DNA from: Anaerotignum sp.
GTDB lineage: Bacteria; Bacillota; Clostridia; Lachnospirales; Anaerotignaceae
DNA: 64,000 nucleotides
Assembly: GCF_017483025.1 (NCBI RefSeq)
Contig: NZ_JAFUMA010000066.1
Location: forward strand, 62,001 to 126,000
Direction: 5' to 3'
In this document: piece after piece, positions 1 to 8,796 of the stretch
How positions within the stretch are numbered: position 1 is the stretch's first letter
Layout of the letters: each line of letters starts with the position of its first letter
Position numbers and translations under genes: made by a program
The notes under the pieces: model-generated
Seen by the model: the letters and a program-made list of their open reading frames with translations, nothing else
What the model was told of the DNA's origin: nothing
Database searches by the model: none

Positions 1-1110
1 GGCACAGCCCTGTCTGTTGTTCAGCAGATCACGCAGGCTGAAAAAGAAGCTGCCATTTACGTTATAGTCTTCGTTGACTTCCAGCTGCTCTGTCACTTCC
101 GCCGCAACAACATCTTTATAAATACCGTGGCCAATATACAGCTTTACGCCTGTCCCTTCCACAACGTCGCTCCACCATTCTACCAACGTTTCATAATCGG
201 CGTAGGCATTGCCCTGTTCCCAGTAGATCTGGGGCACGATATAATCCACCCAGCCTTTTTCTACCCATTTTTTCGCATCGCCAAAAACGGAATAATAGCC
301 TTCTGTGCCCCTTGTGGCTGAACCTTCGTCATCAGAAGTGCTGTTTTTCCAGATACCCATGGGGCTGATGCCGAATTCTACAGAGGAATCGGCGTTTTTG
401 ATGGTCTTGTAAACCTTTTTGATCAGATCATCCACATTTCCGCGGCGTTCATTTGCCACCACGCCGTCCCTGTCCTCTCCCTCGGGCAGAGGATAATTGG
501 AAGGATAGAAATAGTCGTCAAAATGGATGGCATCCACATCGTAGTTTTCCACGATTTCTTCCACTGTATCGCAGATGTACTCCTGCACGTCCCCATTGGC
601 AGGGTCGTAATACATAGCCCCATTATAGGTCAGGATCCAATCGGGGTGCTGTCTCGCCATATTATCAGCAGAAAGAGCCGTCAGGTCTGTGCCGGAAGTA
701 GTGATGCGGTAGGGGTTCATCCATGCATGGAATTCCATGCCCCTCTTATGGGTCTCTTCGATCATAAATTCCATCGGATCATAACCGGGGTCCATGCCCT
801 GCACTCCCGTCAGTACGGCACTCCAGGGGTTCAAGTCGGATTCATAGAAGGCATCGCCCTTAGGGCGCACCTGAACCACAACCGTATTCAGCCCCAATTC
901 CTGGGCCTTCTCCAGCTTCTGGATAAATTCGTTCTTCTGGGCATCCTCATTATTCGTGGTAGAGGGATAATCGGCACTGTAGACCGTAGAGATCCAGACT
1001 GCCCGCATATCCGTTGCGTCCGCCGCATAAACCTCCTGGGCGCCGATGCTCACCACGCTGATCACACCACAAAGGACACCTGTACAAAGTTTTTTCAAAT
1101 ATTTATTCAT
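1..1110 (-). CDS. GHL10-family (DUF187) glycoside hydrolase-like protein, secreted, partial
   Basis: The gene starts at the ATG at 1108-1110 behind an AGGTGAT ribosome site and runs off the left edge, leaving about 370 codons of its N-terminal part. The first 30 residues form a signal peptide ending near VYAADAT. The mature part opens with MRAVWISTVYSADYP and contains VVVQVRPKGDAFY, EFHAWMNPYRI and DAIHFDDYFYP, which are the hallmarks of the GHL10 TIM-barrel family. Family members are secreted or surface proteins thought to act on cell-wall or other polysaccharides; the substrate cannot be read here. It is transcribed divergently from aroE. The C-terminus, which may carry wall-anchoring domains, is outside the window. 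Confidence 0.85.
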   Translation of the reverse strand, partial: MNKYLKKLCTGVLCGVISVVSIGAQEVYAADATDMRAVWISTVYSADYPSTTNNEDAQKNEFIQKLEKAQELGLNTVVVQVRPKGDAFYESDLNPWSAVLTGVQGMDPGYDPMEFMIEETHKRGMEFHAWMNPYRITTSGTDLTALSADNMARQHPDWILTYNGAMYYDPANGDVQEYICDTVEEIVENYDVDAIHFDDYFYPSNYPLPEGEDRDGVVANERRGNVDDLIKKVYKTIKNADSSVEFGISPMGIWKNSTSDDEGSATRGTEGYYSVFGDAKKWVEKGWVDYIVPQIYWEQGNAYADYETLVEWWSDVVEGTGVKLYIGHGIYKDVVAAEVTEQLEVNEDYNVNGSFFFSLRDLLNNRQGCA

Positions 1111-1171
1111 ATGTATCACCTGATTTCTTCTGATTTTAAAATTATGTCTTTTCCCCTAATGGTATCAGTTT

Positions 1172-1201
1172 ATCATAGAATCCCCGGAAAAAACATTACA
1201 A
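1172..1201 (-). promoter_or_regulatory. Candidate sigma-A promoter for the GHL10 gene
   Basis: On the minus strand TTGTAA is followed after 18 bp by TATGAT, about 60 bp upstream of the ATG. The -35 is a modest match. Confidence 0.4.
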
Positions 1202-1230
1202 AAACCTTAAACTTCTTCCCGAAAAAGAGA

Positions 1231-1259
1231 TTGCATAAATTTTCTATTTGCATTAAGAT
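1231..1259 (+). promoter_or_regulatory. Candidate promoter for aroE-aroK
   Basis: TTGCAT and TAAGAT are separated by 17 bp and lie about 50 bp upstream of the chosen start, in the AT-rich divergent region. Confidence 0.5.
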
Positions 1260-1311
1260 AGATACATCCTATCCTTTGATAGAAAAAACGAAAGATATGA
1301 GGTGGATTCCC

Positions 1312-2559
1312 ATGAGATACGGCCTGATCGGCGAAAAATTAGGACACAGCTTTTCCAAGATCATCCATGAACAGCTGGCGGACTATACATACGACCTGAT
1401 TCCCTTAACGAGAGAAGAACTGGATACCTTTATGACGGAAAAGAAATTCTCCGCTCTGAATGTGACCATTCCCTATAAAGAAACTGTCATCCCCTATCTG
1501 GATGAAGTGGATGCCCACGCACAGAAGATCGGCGCGGTCAATACCATCGTCAACAGAGGCGGCAAGCTCAAAGGCTATAACACAGACTTTTACGGCTTCC
1601 GCTATATGCTGCAGAATAACGGCATCGACGTGGCAGGAAAAAAAGCCCTGGTGCTGGGCAAAGGCGGCGCATCCAAGGCAATCATCGCTGTTTTGGAAGA
1701 GCTGGGCGCATCTGAAATTTTAACGGTATATTATAAGGAAAACCCCGCTACTATCACATACGAAGAATGTTATAAAAACCATTCCGACGCAGAGATCATT
1801 GTCAACACAACACCTGTGGGCATGTATCCCAAATCCGATGACTGCCCCATCGATTTGAGCAGATTCCCCAATCTGAGCGGTATTGCAGATGTAGTATATA
1901 ATCCCTTGCGCACACAGCTCATTTTAGAGGCAGAAAAAAGAGGCATCAACGCGGCGGGTGGCCTGGAAATGCTGGTGGCTCAGGCAAAATATGCTGTGGA
2001 AATTTTTCTGGATACCCAAATCGACGATGCCCGCATCGCAGAGATCAACACCGGTCTGGTGAAAGAACGCTCCAACCTGGTGCTGGTGGGCATGAGCGGC
2101 TGCGGCAAGACCACCCTGGGCAAGCTGGCGGCAGAAAAGCTGGGCAAGACCTTTGTGGATACGGATGAAATCATCGTGGAACGCATCGGCATGCCCATCT
2201 CCGATTTCTTTGCTAAAGAAGGGGAACCTGCCTTCCGTGCCATCGAAACAGAAGTACAGCATGAGGTTTCCAACCTGAATAATGCAGTCATCTCTACCGG
2301 CGGCGGCATCGTGAAAAATCCCCTGAATGTGGAATATCTGCGCCGCAACGGGCGCACCATCTGGCTGAAAAGAGAAGGCGACCTGCTCCAGAGCGGCCAC
2401 GGCAGACCCCTTGCCCCCGATCAGGCGGCTACCCTGAAGCTCTATCAGGAACGTATCCCCCTTTACACCGCGGCAGCAGAAGCCGTTGCCGAAAATAGCG
2501 GTACTCTGGAGGAAGGCCTGGAAGCCATCCTTGCGGCCTATGAAAAAACACTGAAATAA
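1312..2559 (+). CDS. aroE-aroK: Bifunctional shikimate dehydrogenase / shikimate kinase (AroE-AroK fusion)
   Basis: A 415-residue fusion of two consecutive steps of the shikimate pathway. Residues 1 to about 250 are shikimate dehydrogenase: GHSFSK substrate loop, NVTIPYKE with the catalytic lysine, GYNTDFYG, the GKGGASKA NADP loop and the terminal MLVAQAKYA. Residues from about 258 are shikimate kinase: GMSGCGKTT Walker A, DTDE, FRAIE, GGGIV and the GHGRPL lid. Dehydrogenase makes shikimate, which the kinase phosphorylates, so the fusion may help channel it. The frame is open far upstream, but the ATG at 1312 has a GAGGTGG ribosome site and gives a normal N-terminus. It is a single-gene unit followed by a strong terminator. 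Confidence 0.93.
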   Translation: MRYGLIGEKLGHSFSKIIHEQLADYTYDLIPLTREELDTFMTEKKFSALNVTIPYKETVIPYLDEVDAHAQKIGAVNTIVNRGGKLKGYNTDFYGFRYMLQNNGIDVAGKKALVLGKGGASKAIIAVLEELGASEILTVYYKENPATITYEECYKNHSDAEIIVNTTPVGMYPKSDDCPIDLSRFPNLSGIADVVYNPLRTQLILEAEKRGINAAGGLEMLVAQAKYAVEIFLDTQIDDARIAEINTGLVKERSNLVLVGMSGCGKTTLGKLAAEKLGKTFVDTDEIIVERIGMPISDFFAKEGEPAFRAIETEVQHEVSNLNNAVISTGGGIVKNPLNVEYLRRNGRTIWLKREGDLLQSGHGRPLAPDQAATLKLYQERIPLYTAAAEAVAENSGTLEEGLEAILAAYEKTLK

Positions 2560-2582
2560 ATAAATCAATACAACAAACAAAG

Positions 2583-2614
2583 CCCCCTTCCCGATTTGGG
2601 AAGGGGGTTCTTTT
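2583..2614. terminator. Intrinsic terminator between aroE-aroK and iscU
   Basis: A perfect 10-bp stem CCCCCTTCCC/GGGAAGGGGG with a GATTT loop is followed by a T-rich tract on the plus strand. It lies between convergent genes; the minus-strand tail is less T-rich. Confidence 0.85.
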
Positions 2615-2656
2615 GTAATAGAGGGGTGTACTTTGAGTTTATTTATATGCTATCTT

Positions 2657-3088
2657 TTATTCGTGATGATGTTTTTCGTCGATATCATTTACAGGGGGTT
2701 CCAATCCTTCGATTGTAACATTGTTTTTCTGTGCATAGTCCCACAGGGCAGCATGCAATGCTTCCTCCGCCAGACAGGAACAGTGTACCTTTACAGGAGG
2801 CAGACCATCCAGGGCTTCCATAACAGCTTTATTTGTTACTTCCAGTGCTTCCTGAATTGTTTTGCCTTTTACCAGTTCTGTCGCCATGGAGCTTGTGGCA
2901 ACGGCTGCGCCGCAGCCAAATGTTTTGAATTTCGCATCCTGAATGATGCCGTCTTCGATTTTCAGATATACTTTCATGATGTCGCCGCATTTCATATTGC
3001 CTACCTGGCCAATGCCGCTGGCATCTTCAATCTCGCCAACATTTCTGGGATTCATAAAATGATCCATTACCTTTTCGCTGTATTCCAT
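2657..3088 (-). CDS. iscU: NifU/IscU-type iron-sulfur cluster assembly scaffold
   Basis: A 143-residue scaffold on which sulfur from IscS and iron are assembled into clusters before transfer to target proteins. The three ligand cysteines are in MKCGD, FGCGAA and HCSCLAEEA, and the family opening EYSEKVMDHF is intact. It is the single-domain form, without the NifU C-terminal ferredoxin or Nfu domain. The C-terminal HHH is a natural tail. It sits 65 bp downstream of iscS with its own AGGAGG ribosome site and is presumably cotranscribed with it. Confidence 0.93.
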   Translation of the reverse strand: MEYSEKVMDHFMNPRNVGEIEDASGIGQVGNMKCGDIMKVYLKIEDGIIQDAKFKTFGCGAAVATSSMATELVKGKTIQEALEVTNKAVMEALDGLPPVKVHCSCLAEEALHAALWDYAQKNNVTIEGLEPPVNDIDEKHHHE

Positions 3089-3153
3089 AAAGGATCCTCC
3101 TTTGTATATTCCTAGTTTTCTATATTTCCAATCTTATTATCATTTTTCTTTCA

Positions 3154-4335
3154 TTATTTATTTGCTTTCATCGCATCTTCGTAAACAGGAGACATATCTC
3201 TCAGTCTCTGTACGATGCCGGGCAGTTTTTCCAGAATGAAATCAACTTCTTCTTCTGTGTTATCTCTGTCCATAGTCAATCTCAGGGAGCCATGAGCTGT
3301 TTCATGAGGCAAACCAATCGCCATCAGCACGTGAGAAGGATCCAGGGAACCGGATGTGCAGGCAGAACCGCTGGAAGCGGCAATACCCAGTGCATCCAAC
3401 AGAAGCAGCAGAGATTCACCTTCGATATAGGAGAAGGAAATATTTGCGTTGCCGGGCAGTCTGTCTACAGGATGACCATTCAGACGGCTGTAAGGGATGC
3501 TTTCCAGAATACCCTTGATCAGTTTATCTCTCAAAGCCACCAGTCTTGCTGTCGTTGTTTCCATTTCTGCCACTGCCAGTTCTGCGGCCTTACCAATACC
3601 TACGATACCGGGGATATTTTCTGTGCCGGCACGCTGTTTCTTTTCCTGTGCGCCGCCAAAGATCAGAGGTGTTACTTTTGTACCTTTTCTGATATACAGA
3701 GCGCCGATGCCCTTAGGTGCGCCCAACTTATGACCGCTCATGGACAGCAGGTCGATATGCATTGCTTCTACATCGATAGGTACATGGCCTACAGCCTGTA
3801 CAGCATCTGTGTGGAACAGAACGCCATGTTTTCTTGCGATTTCACCGATTTCTTTGATAGGCTGAATTGTACCGATTTCGTTGTTAGCAAACATTACGGA
3901 AATCAGGACTGTTTCAGGGCGGATAGCCTGTTCCAGTTCTTCCAGAGAAATCTTGCCATATTCATCTACGCCCAGGTATGTTACTTCTACGCCATGTTTT
4001 TCCAGATATTCTGCTGTGTGCAGGATGGCGTGATGTTCAATCTTTGTTGTGATGATATGGTTGCCTTTGGAAGCGTATGCTTCTGCCACGCCTCTCAGAG
4101 CTGTATTGTCGCTTTCAGAACCGCCGGCTGTGAAATAAATTTCATCAGGCTGCGCATTGATGGCTGCTGCCACCTGTGCTCTTGCATTTTCCAGGGCTCT
4201 TTTGCTTTCTTTTGCAACGGCGTATACGCTAGAAGCATTGCCGTAATGTTCTCTAAAATAAGGCAGGATTTCCTGCAGTACTTCTTCTCTTACAGGTGTT
4301 GTTGCTGCGTTGTCAAAATACATTTTTGTACTCAT
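3154..4335 (-). CDS. iscS: Cysteine desulfurase (NifS/IscS type)
   Basis: A 393-residue PLP enzyme that removes sulfur from cysteine as a persulfide and passes it to the scaffold encoded next to it. The sequence shows YFDNAATTP at the start, the PLP-lysine motif SMSGHKLGAPKG, and the mobile loop SSGSACTSG with the catalytic cysteine. Length and loop fit group I (IscS/NifS) enzymes. The start has a GAGGAG ribosome site. No iscR-type Rrf2 repressor is encoded directly upstream, which is a common arrangement for this operon in Clostridia; a sigma-A promoter sits in front instead. Confidence 0.94.
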   Translation of the reverse strand: MSTKMYFDNAATTPVREEVLQEILPYFREHYGNASSVYAVAKESKRALENARAQVAAAINAQPDEIYFTAGGSESDNTALRGVAEAYASKGNHIITTKIEHHAILHTAEYLEKHGVEVTYLGVDEYGKISLEELEQAIRPETVLISVMFANNEIGTIQPIKEIGEIARKHGVLFHTDAVQAVGHVPIDVEAMHIDLLSMSGHKLGAPKGIGALYIRKGTKVTPLIFGGAQEKKQRAGTENIPGIVGIGKAAELAVAEMETTTARLVALRDKLIKGILESIPYSRLNGHPVDRLPGNANISFSYIEGESLLLLLDALGIAASSGSACTSGSLDPSHVLMAIGLPHETAHGSLRLTMDRDNTEEEVDFILEKLPGIVQRLRDMSPVYEDAMKANK

Positions 4336-4399
4336 ATAAAATCTCCTCTCACTCTCTTATTTATATATCATAGTATTTTTATATGCTTTGTGTGATTTA

Positions 4400-4428
4400 A
4401 ATGTATCATCTTTACCGACATATGTCAA
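4400..4428 (-). promoter_or_regulatory. Sigma-A promoter of iscS-iscU
   Basis: Consensus TTGACA and TACATT are separated by 17 bp on the minus strand, 65 bp upstream of the iscS start. Confidence 0.65.
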
Positions 4429-4593
4429 TAGGAAACTGTAATCTTTCCCAAATTCTTGATAAATGTTTTACTCCTTGAATAAAATATGCGAAAACTTCAC
4501 ATTTTGCGAATATTTTTCAACTTTTTCATTGTATCTGTGTCGCTACCTTTTCCGTCCAAATAATTATCCGTATAATAAGAAATGAGTTTTCGT

Positions 4594-4612
4594 GGGTAAA
4601 TAATATTTATCC
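4594..4612. promoter_or_regulatory. Palindrome upstream of the XRE gene, possible operator
   Basis: The intergenic region 4336-4705 (370 bp, AT-rich) holds the iscS promoter and this near-perfect palindrome of form GGnTAAATAnTATTTAnCC. A TAGAAT -10 candidate follows at 4623-4628, so the palindrome would cover the -35 of the XRE gene. Autoregulation by that protein is an inference. A weaker inverted repeat lies at 4483-4515; nothing else is recognised in the gap. Confidence 0.35.
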
Positions 4613-4705
4613 TGAAATCGGTTAGAATATAAAAAGTTTTCACCGCAATTTGTTTTTTGATTCATTTGCGGAGAAGATTTTTGGCAAGATAAAAGAGGTG
4701 AACCA

Positions 4706-5131
4706 ATGGAATTCAAAGATCGCTTAAAAGCGCTTAGAAAAGAAAAAAAACTGACCCAGGTCAAGCTGGGCGAAATGCTCAACTATGGTTATACAGCGAT
4801 CGCTAACTATGAATCCGGTCGAAATCAGCCTTCTATCCCCGATCTGAAAAAGATCGCTTCTATTTTCAATGTATCCATGGATTATCTGCTGGGGGTCAAT
4901 GATATCCGTCACCCCTACGTGATCGATGATGAAACTGCTGAATTCAATGAATTCCGCCGCTATTATGCCATGCTGAATGATGACAGCAAGGATGACCTGA
5001 TGCTGTATATGCAGTTCTTGGTAGACCGCCAGTCTCGCATAAAGCCCCATCTGCAAAACCTGACCTATGGAGAGCATGAGCCAAAGAGCACGGTCCTAAG
5101 AGTGGCACAGAAGCCTGAAGAATATCGCTAA
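4706..5131 (+). CDS. XRE-family transcriptional regulator
   Basis: A 141-residue protein with an N-terminal HTH_3 domain (residues about 5-60): RLKALRKEKKLTQ, the turn GEMLNYGYTAIANYE, then PSIPDLKKIASIFNVSMDYLLG. The remaining 75 residues are charged, contain a short helical stretch around LYMQFLVDRQ and have no recognised sensor domain. It probably binds DNA as a dimer. Its own upstream palindrome is the most obvious target. The targets and signal are unknown. It is monocistronic and ends at a terminator shared with sodC. Confidence 0.8.
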   Translation: MEFKDRLKALRKEKKLTQVKLGEMLNYGYTAIANYESGRNQPSIPDLKKIASIFNVSMDYLLGVNDIRHPYVIDDETAEFNEFRRYYAMLNDDSKDDLMLYMQFLVDRQSRIKPHLQNLTYGEHEPKSTVLRVAQKPEEYR

Positions 5132-5140
5132 AAACCAAAA

Positions 5141-5169
5141 GACTATGGAAAATCCCATAGTCTTTTTTA
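5141..5169. terminator. Bidirectional terminator between the XRE gene and sodC
   Basis: The stem GACTATGG/CCATAGTC is followed by TTTTTTA on the plus strand and flanked by A-rich sequence on the other side. Confidence 0.8.
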
Positions 5170-5171
5170 TT

Positions 5172-5648
5172 TTATCGGATCACACCGCAGGCAATCTTCA
5201 TCCCACTATTCCCCGCAGGCTGGGTCATAAAATCATCCGGGTGCAGATGGATAACTACCGTTCGCCCGATGACATCTTCCGGCATGAACCTGTCTGTCAG
5301 TACTGCCATATATGCGCTGCCGTTGTTGGAAAAGAGAGGCGGCAAATCCCCCGCATGGTAAGGATGCTCACAGTTTTTCGGGTTGTAATGCCCCTTCGTT
5401 TCCGCAAAATCATCCCCGCCGCAGCCTGTGCCTTCATGAATATGGAAACCGAATACCCCGCCACAGGTATTCTGCTCCGGCAGGCCGCTGATATCCGCAA
5501 TGACCATCACGCCACCATTCATCTGAAAAAGCCATACCGTCCCTTTCAGATCAGGATAAACAGCGGAGCCCCTCAGCATTGCCACAGCAGAGGGCATATT
5601 CTCCAGCTCCTCTAAGATATCCATTTGAAATTCCCGCAAAGAAACCAT
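5172..5648 (-). CDS. sodC: Copper/zinc superoxide dismutase family protein, no signal peptide
   Basis: A 158-residue SodC-like protein. The metal ligands can be followed: HIH in GFHIHEGTG, H in GHYNPK, H and D in YHAGDLP, and H in VVIHLHPDD. The cysteines for the conserved disulfide are in GTGCGG and KIACGV. Cu/Zn enzymes convert superoxide to peroxide and oxygen. Unlike most bacterial SodC it has no signal peptide or lipobox, so it should stay in the cytosol. The ATG is preceded by AGGGGAG. It is convergent with the XRE gene and separate from the recN operon. Confidence 0.87.
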   Translation of the reverse strand: MVSLREFQMDILEELENMPSAVAMLRGSAVYPDLKGTVWLFQMNGGVMVIADISGLPEQNTCGGVFGFHIHEGTGCGGDDFAETKGHYNPKNCEHPYHAGDLPPLFSNNGSAYMAVLTDRFMPEDVIGRTVVIHLHPDDFMTQPAGNSGMKIACGVIR

Positions 5649-5701
5649 TTTCTTCTCCCCTTTTTCACCATCCTATCCCTAATGCTTATCCTTTGTGCAA
5701 A

Positions 5702-5727
5702 AGAAAAAGGACTACGAAATGTAGTCC
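5702..5727 (-). terminator. Terminator of the asp23-recN operon
   Basis: On the minus strand the stem GGACTAC/GTAGTCC with an ATTTC loop is followed by TTTTTCTTTT, directly after the recN stop. Confidence 0.85.
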
Positions 5728-5742
5728 TAATATCCACATGCA

Positions 5743-7419
5743 TTATTTTTCTATAATAAGTTCTCTGGCTGCCGCTAATGTGGTCTCCGTCACGTCGCTG
5801 CCGCCCATCAGCCTTGCCACTTCCAGCACGGAGCCTTCCCCCTCCAGCGGAGTGACTTTAGTCGTCGTTTCTTCACCGTTGCTTTCCTTTTCGATAAGAA
5901 AATGGCTGTCTGCCATAGCTGCAATCTGGGGCAGATGGGTAATGCAAAGGATCTGACGCTTTCCTCCAAGGAATCGCATCTTTTCGCCCACCTTGCGGGC
6001 TGTTCTGCCGCTGACACCGGTGTCGATCTCGTCGAAAATAAACGTCCCGATCTCATCCGCATCTACCAGCACCGTTTTCAGTGCCAGCATGACGCGGCTC
6101 ATTTCCCCGCCAGATGCGATCTTTGCCAGGGGCTTCAGGCTTTCCCCTGCATTGGCGGAGATCAGGAATTCCACCTTATCTTTGCCGTCTGCACCCCAGT
6201 CGGCTTTTTCGTCGATCTGGATATGGAATCTGGCATTTTTCATTTCCATATCCTGTAGGGCTGCTTCAATCTGTTCCGCAACCTGCTCTGCCGTGGCTTT
6301 TCTGCGGGCAGTCAGGGTATCCGCCGCCTGTGTCAGTTTTTTCAGTTCCTTTTCCTTTTCCGCCATCAATTCAGCCACTATTTCGCTGCTGTTGGAAAGG
6401 AAATCCAATTCTTCCACCACTTTATCATAAAAGGCCAGGGCAGCTTCTACGCTGCCGCCATATTTTCGTTTTAATTTGTAAATCAGCTGCAGGCGTTCCT
6501 CGATCTCCTCCAGAGTTTCGGGGTCAGCTTCCTGTCTGTCCGCTTCCCGTTTCAGTTCCCTTGCCGCATCTTCTACTGCCGCATAGGCATCCGCCAGTGC
6601 ATCCACAAAGGACTGCAGACTGTTGTCGTATTCCGCTGCTTCCTGCAGTTTTGCCAGGGCATCCCCCAACTGGTCACAGGCAGAAGGCATATCTCTATTG
6701 CCATCATAAAGGAGCGCAATGCTTTCCCCCGTCAGATGCATCAGCTTTTCCATGCTGCCCAGTCGTTTTTTCTGCTCCAGCAGCTCTTCTTCCTCTCCTA
6801 AACGCAATTCTCCCGCTTCCAATTCTTCTTTTTGGAAGGAAAGGATATCCATGCGCTGTTCCCTCTGGCTTTCATCCCCCATAAGGGCATCCAACTGTTT
6901 CTCCAGCTCCTTCAATGCATGCCAGCTTCTCTTATATTCCTCCATAGCATCGCCAAAGCCTGCGCCGCAGAAACGATCCAGCAGGCGGATATGCTTCGAA
7001 GGGTTCAACAGGGACTGATGCTCATGCTGTCCATAAATATCGATCAGGTCTTCGGCAATTTCCTTCAACATACCAACGGTGACCGTGGAGCCATTGACAC
7101 GGCAGACGGATTTCCCCGTTTCGCTGAGAGTACGGGTGATAAGGACAGAGCCGTCCTCTTCCGGCTCGATGCCATTTTCCTCCAGTTTTTCCCGCAAGGC
7201 TTTTGTATCCACAGCAAATAAAGCCTCTACAGAAGCCTGTTTTTCGCCGCGGCGCAGAAAGTCCTTCCCTGCTCTGCCGCCCAGGGCAAACTGCAGAGAA
7301 TCGATGACCATGGATTTACCCGCGCCCGTTTCGCCCGTCAGGATATTCAGCCCCTCCCCAAAGGAAATCTCACTTTCCCTGATGAGTGCCACATTTTTGA
7401 TATGCAGATGTTCCAGCAT
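5743..7419 (-). CDS. recN: DNA repair ATPase RecN
   Basis: A 558-residue SMC-like ATPase that gathers double-strand break ends for recombination. The Walker A loop is GETGAGKSM near residue 35, followed by the long coiled-coil arms rich in E, K and L, and the C-terminal half carries the ABC signature ASGGEMSRVMLAL and Walker B FIFDEIDTGVSG. Length is normal. It is the last gene of the operon, 20 bp after argR, the classical argR-recN order in Firmicutes, with a strong GGAGGG site. Confidence 0.95.
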   Translation of the reverse strand: MLEHLHIKNVALIRESEISFGEGLNILTGETGAGKSMVIDSLQFALGGRAGKDFLRRGEKQASVEALFAVDTKALREKLEENGIEPEEDGSVLITRTLSETGKSVCRVNGSTVTVGMLKEIAEDLIDIYGQHEHQSLLNPSKHIRLLDRFCGAGFGDAMEEYKRSWHALKELEKQLDALMGDESQREQRMDILSFQKEELEAGELRLGEEEELLEQKKRLGSMEKLMHLTGESIALLYDGNRDMPSACDQLGDALAKLQEAAEYDNSLQSFVDALADAYAAVEDAARELKREADRQEADPETLEEIEERLQLIYKLKRKYGGSVEAALAFYDKVVEELDFLSNSSEIVAELMAEKEKELKKLTQAADTLTARRKATAEQVAEQIEAALQDMEMKNARFHIQIDEKADWGADGKDKVEFLISANAGESLKPLAKIASGGEMSRVMLALKTVLVDADEIGTFIFDEIDTGVSGRTARKVGEKMRFLGGKRQILCITHLPQIAAMADSHFLIEKESNGEETTTKVTPLEGEGSVLEVARLMGGSDVTETTLAAARELIIEK

Positions 7420-7439
7420 AAAGCGTCCCTCCTTGCCAT

Positions 7440-7895
7440 TCAGGCGCTATGGATGATGCGATAGAGTTTTTCGATGATGACTGCCGCCTGATTATGGGTG
7501 CGCACCACGCAGAAAACCGTATCGTCCCCGGCAATCGTCCCCAAAATCTCGCTGTTCTGCATATTATCCAGGGCAACAGCCACAGCCATGCCCATGCCAT
7601 CCAGTGTTTTGATGACGATCATATTCTGGGCATAATCCATCTTCAGCACAGCTTCCTTGAAGACACGGGTCAGCCGTTCTGTCACCTCTGTGTCGTTCCC
7701 GGTAATGACTGCATATTTCTGACGCCCTTTTTCTGTGGCGATCTTTGTCAGCTTCATTTCGCGAATATCACGGGAAACGGTGGCCTGGGTCACCATAAAG
7801 CCTTCTTCGCAAAGCTTCTGCGCCAGTTCATCCTGTGTTTCGATATCGTAATTTTCGATCAGTTCCAAAATTTTTGCATGTCTGGCGATTTTCAT
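7440..7895 (-). CDS. argR: Arginine repressor ArgR/AhrC
   Basis: A 151-residue regulator of arginine synthesis and catabolism. The N-terminal winged helix has LIENYDIETQDELAQKL and VTQATVSRDIREM. The C-terminal hexamerisation and arginine-binding domain shows the GTIAGDDTVFCVV core. Arginine binding lets the hexamer bind ARG boxes. It lies between nadK and recN with short spacers, so it is cotranscribed with them. No ARG box was identified with confidence in this window. Confidence 0.95.
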   Translation of the reverse strand: MKIARHAKILELIENYDIETQDELAQKLCEEGFMVTQATVSRDIREMKLTKIATEKGRQKYAVITGNDTEVTERLTRVFKEAVLKMDYAQNMIVIKTLDGMGMAVAVALDNMQNSEILGTIAGDDTVFCVVRTHNQAAVIIEKLYRIIHSA

Positions 7896-7932
7896 CGCTG
7901 CAACCCTCCTTACTTTTTACAGAAAGAAAAAA

Positions 7933-8787
7933 TCACTTGGATAATTTATGTCGCAATACTTCATAAAAACTCTGTGGTTTTGTTTTGATAATGGTCGTAC
8001 ATACTTCCGCCCGGCGGATCTGCACCACGTTTTTGCCCGTCACGGTCTTGTTATCCTGCCCGTCGGCGCTGATGGTGAAAGGGGTATCCTCTCTGTTGGG
8101 GTTGACCTCCACCGTCACCACATCGTCTGCAGAGACCACGATAGGTCTGCTGTTCAGCGTATGGGGGCAGATAGGCGTGATGGCCATGATCTGGGCATCT
8201 GCCTTCAGAACAGGGCCGCCTGCAGAAAGGTTATAAGCAGTGGAGCCTGTGGGCGTACAGATGATAACACCATCAGCCATCAGGGTGTCTACGTATTCAT
8301 CGTTTACAAACACATTGAATTCCAGAATTTTATACAGATTGCCGCGAGTGATGCAGATATCATTCAGGGCGATCATCCCTGTTTCCCGCACGTCACCCTT
8401 GGCAAGGCTGCACTCCAGCATCATGCGCTGTTCCAGTTTATAATGACCGCTGAGCACCTTATCGATGGCCAGCTCCGCGTTGTTTTTTTCCTCCGCCGTC
8501 AAAAAGCCCAGTGTCCCCAGATTGATACCAAGGATCGGCTTATCAAAATGGGCCGTTCTTCTGCCGACCCCCAGCAGCGTGCCATCGCCGCCCAGGGAAA
8601 TCAAAAAATCGCTGTTCTGATAAAGCTCTTTTTCCTCTCTGGCATACTGGGGCAGCTCCGCCAGTTCCGCCACCTTTTCGGAAAGCTGAGGCTCACAGCC
8701 CTTTTCCAGCAGATAGTTCACCAGTCGTTTCGTTACGGCAAGCTCTTTATCCTTCTGTACGTTGGGTAAAATTGCTACTTTTTTCAT
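7933..8787 (-). CDS. nadK: NAD kinase
   Basis: A 284-residue ATP-NAD kinase, the enzyme that makes NADP. The diagnostic LGGDGTLLG motif is at about residues 65-73, followed by GINLGTLGFL, LNDICITRG and the TPTGSTAYNLSAGGP loop that binds substrate. The C-terminal beta-sandwich is complete. NADP supply fits the neighbouring isoprenoid genes, though the linkage is general in Clostridia. Ribosome site GAGGTG; nine bases separate it from tlyA. Confidence 0.95.
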   Translation of the reverse strand: MKKVAILPNVQKDKELAVTKRLVNYLLEKGCEPQLSEKVAELAELPQYAREEKELYQNSDFLISLGGDGTLLGVGRRTAHFDKPILGINLGTLGFLTAEEKNNAELAIDKVLSGHYKLEQRMMLECSLAKGDVRETGMIALNDICITRGNLYKILEFNVFVNDEYVDTLMADGVIICTPTGSTAYNLSAGGPVLKADAQIMAITPICPHTLNSRPIVVSADDVVTVEVNPNREDTPFTISADGQDNKTVTGKNVVQIRRAEVCTTIIKTKPQSFYEVLRHKLSK

Positions 8788-8796
8788 TTCAGCACC

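Noticed and set aside
523-1311. Long upstream extension of the aroE-aroK reading frame
   Set aside because: It is antisense to the GHL10 gene, crosses both promoters, and the ATG at 1312 has the ribosome site and the family N-terminus.
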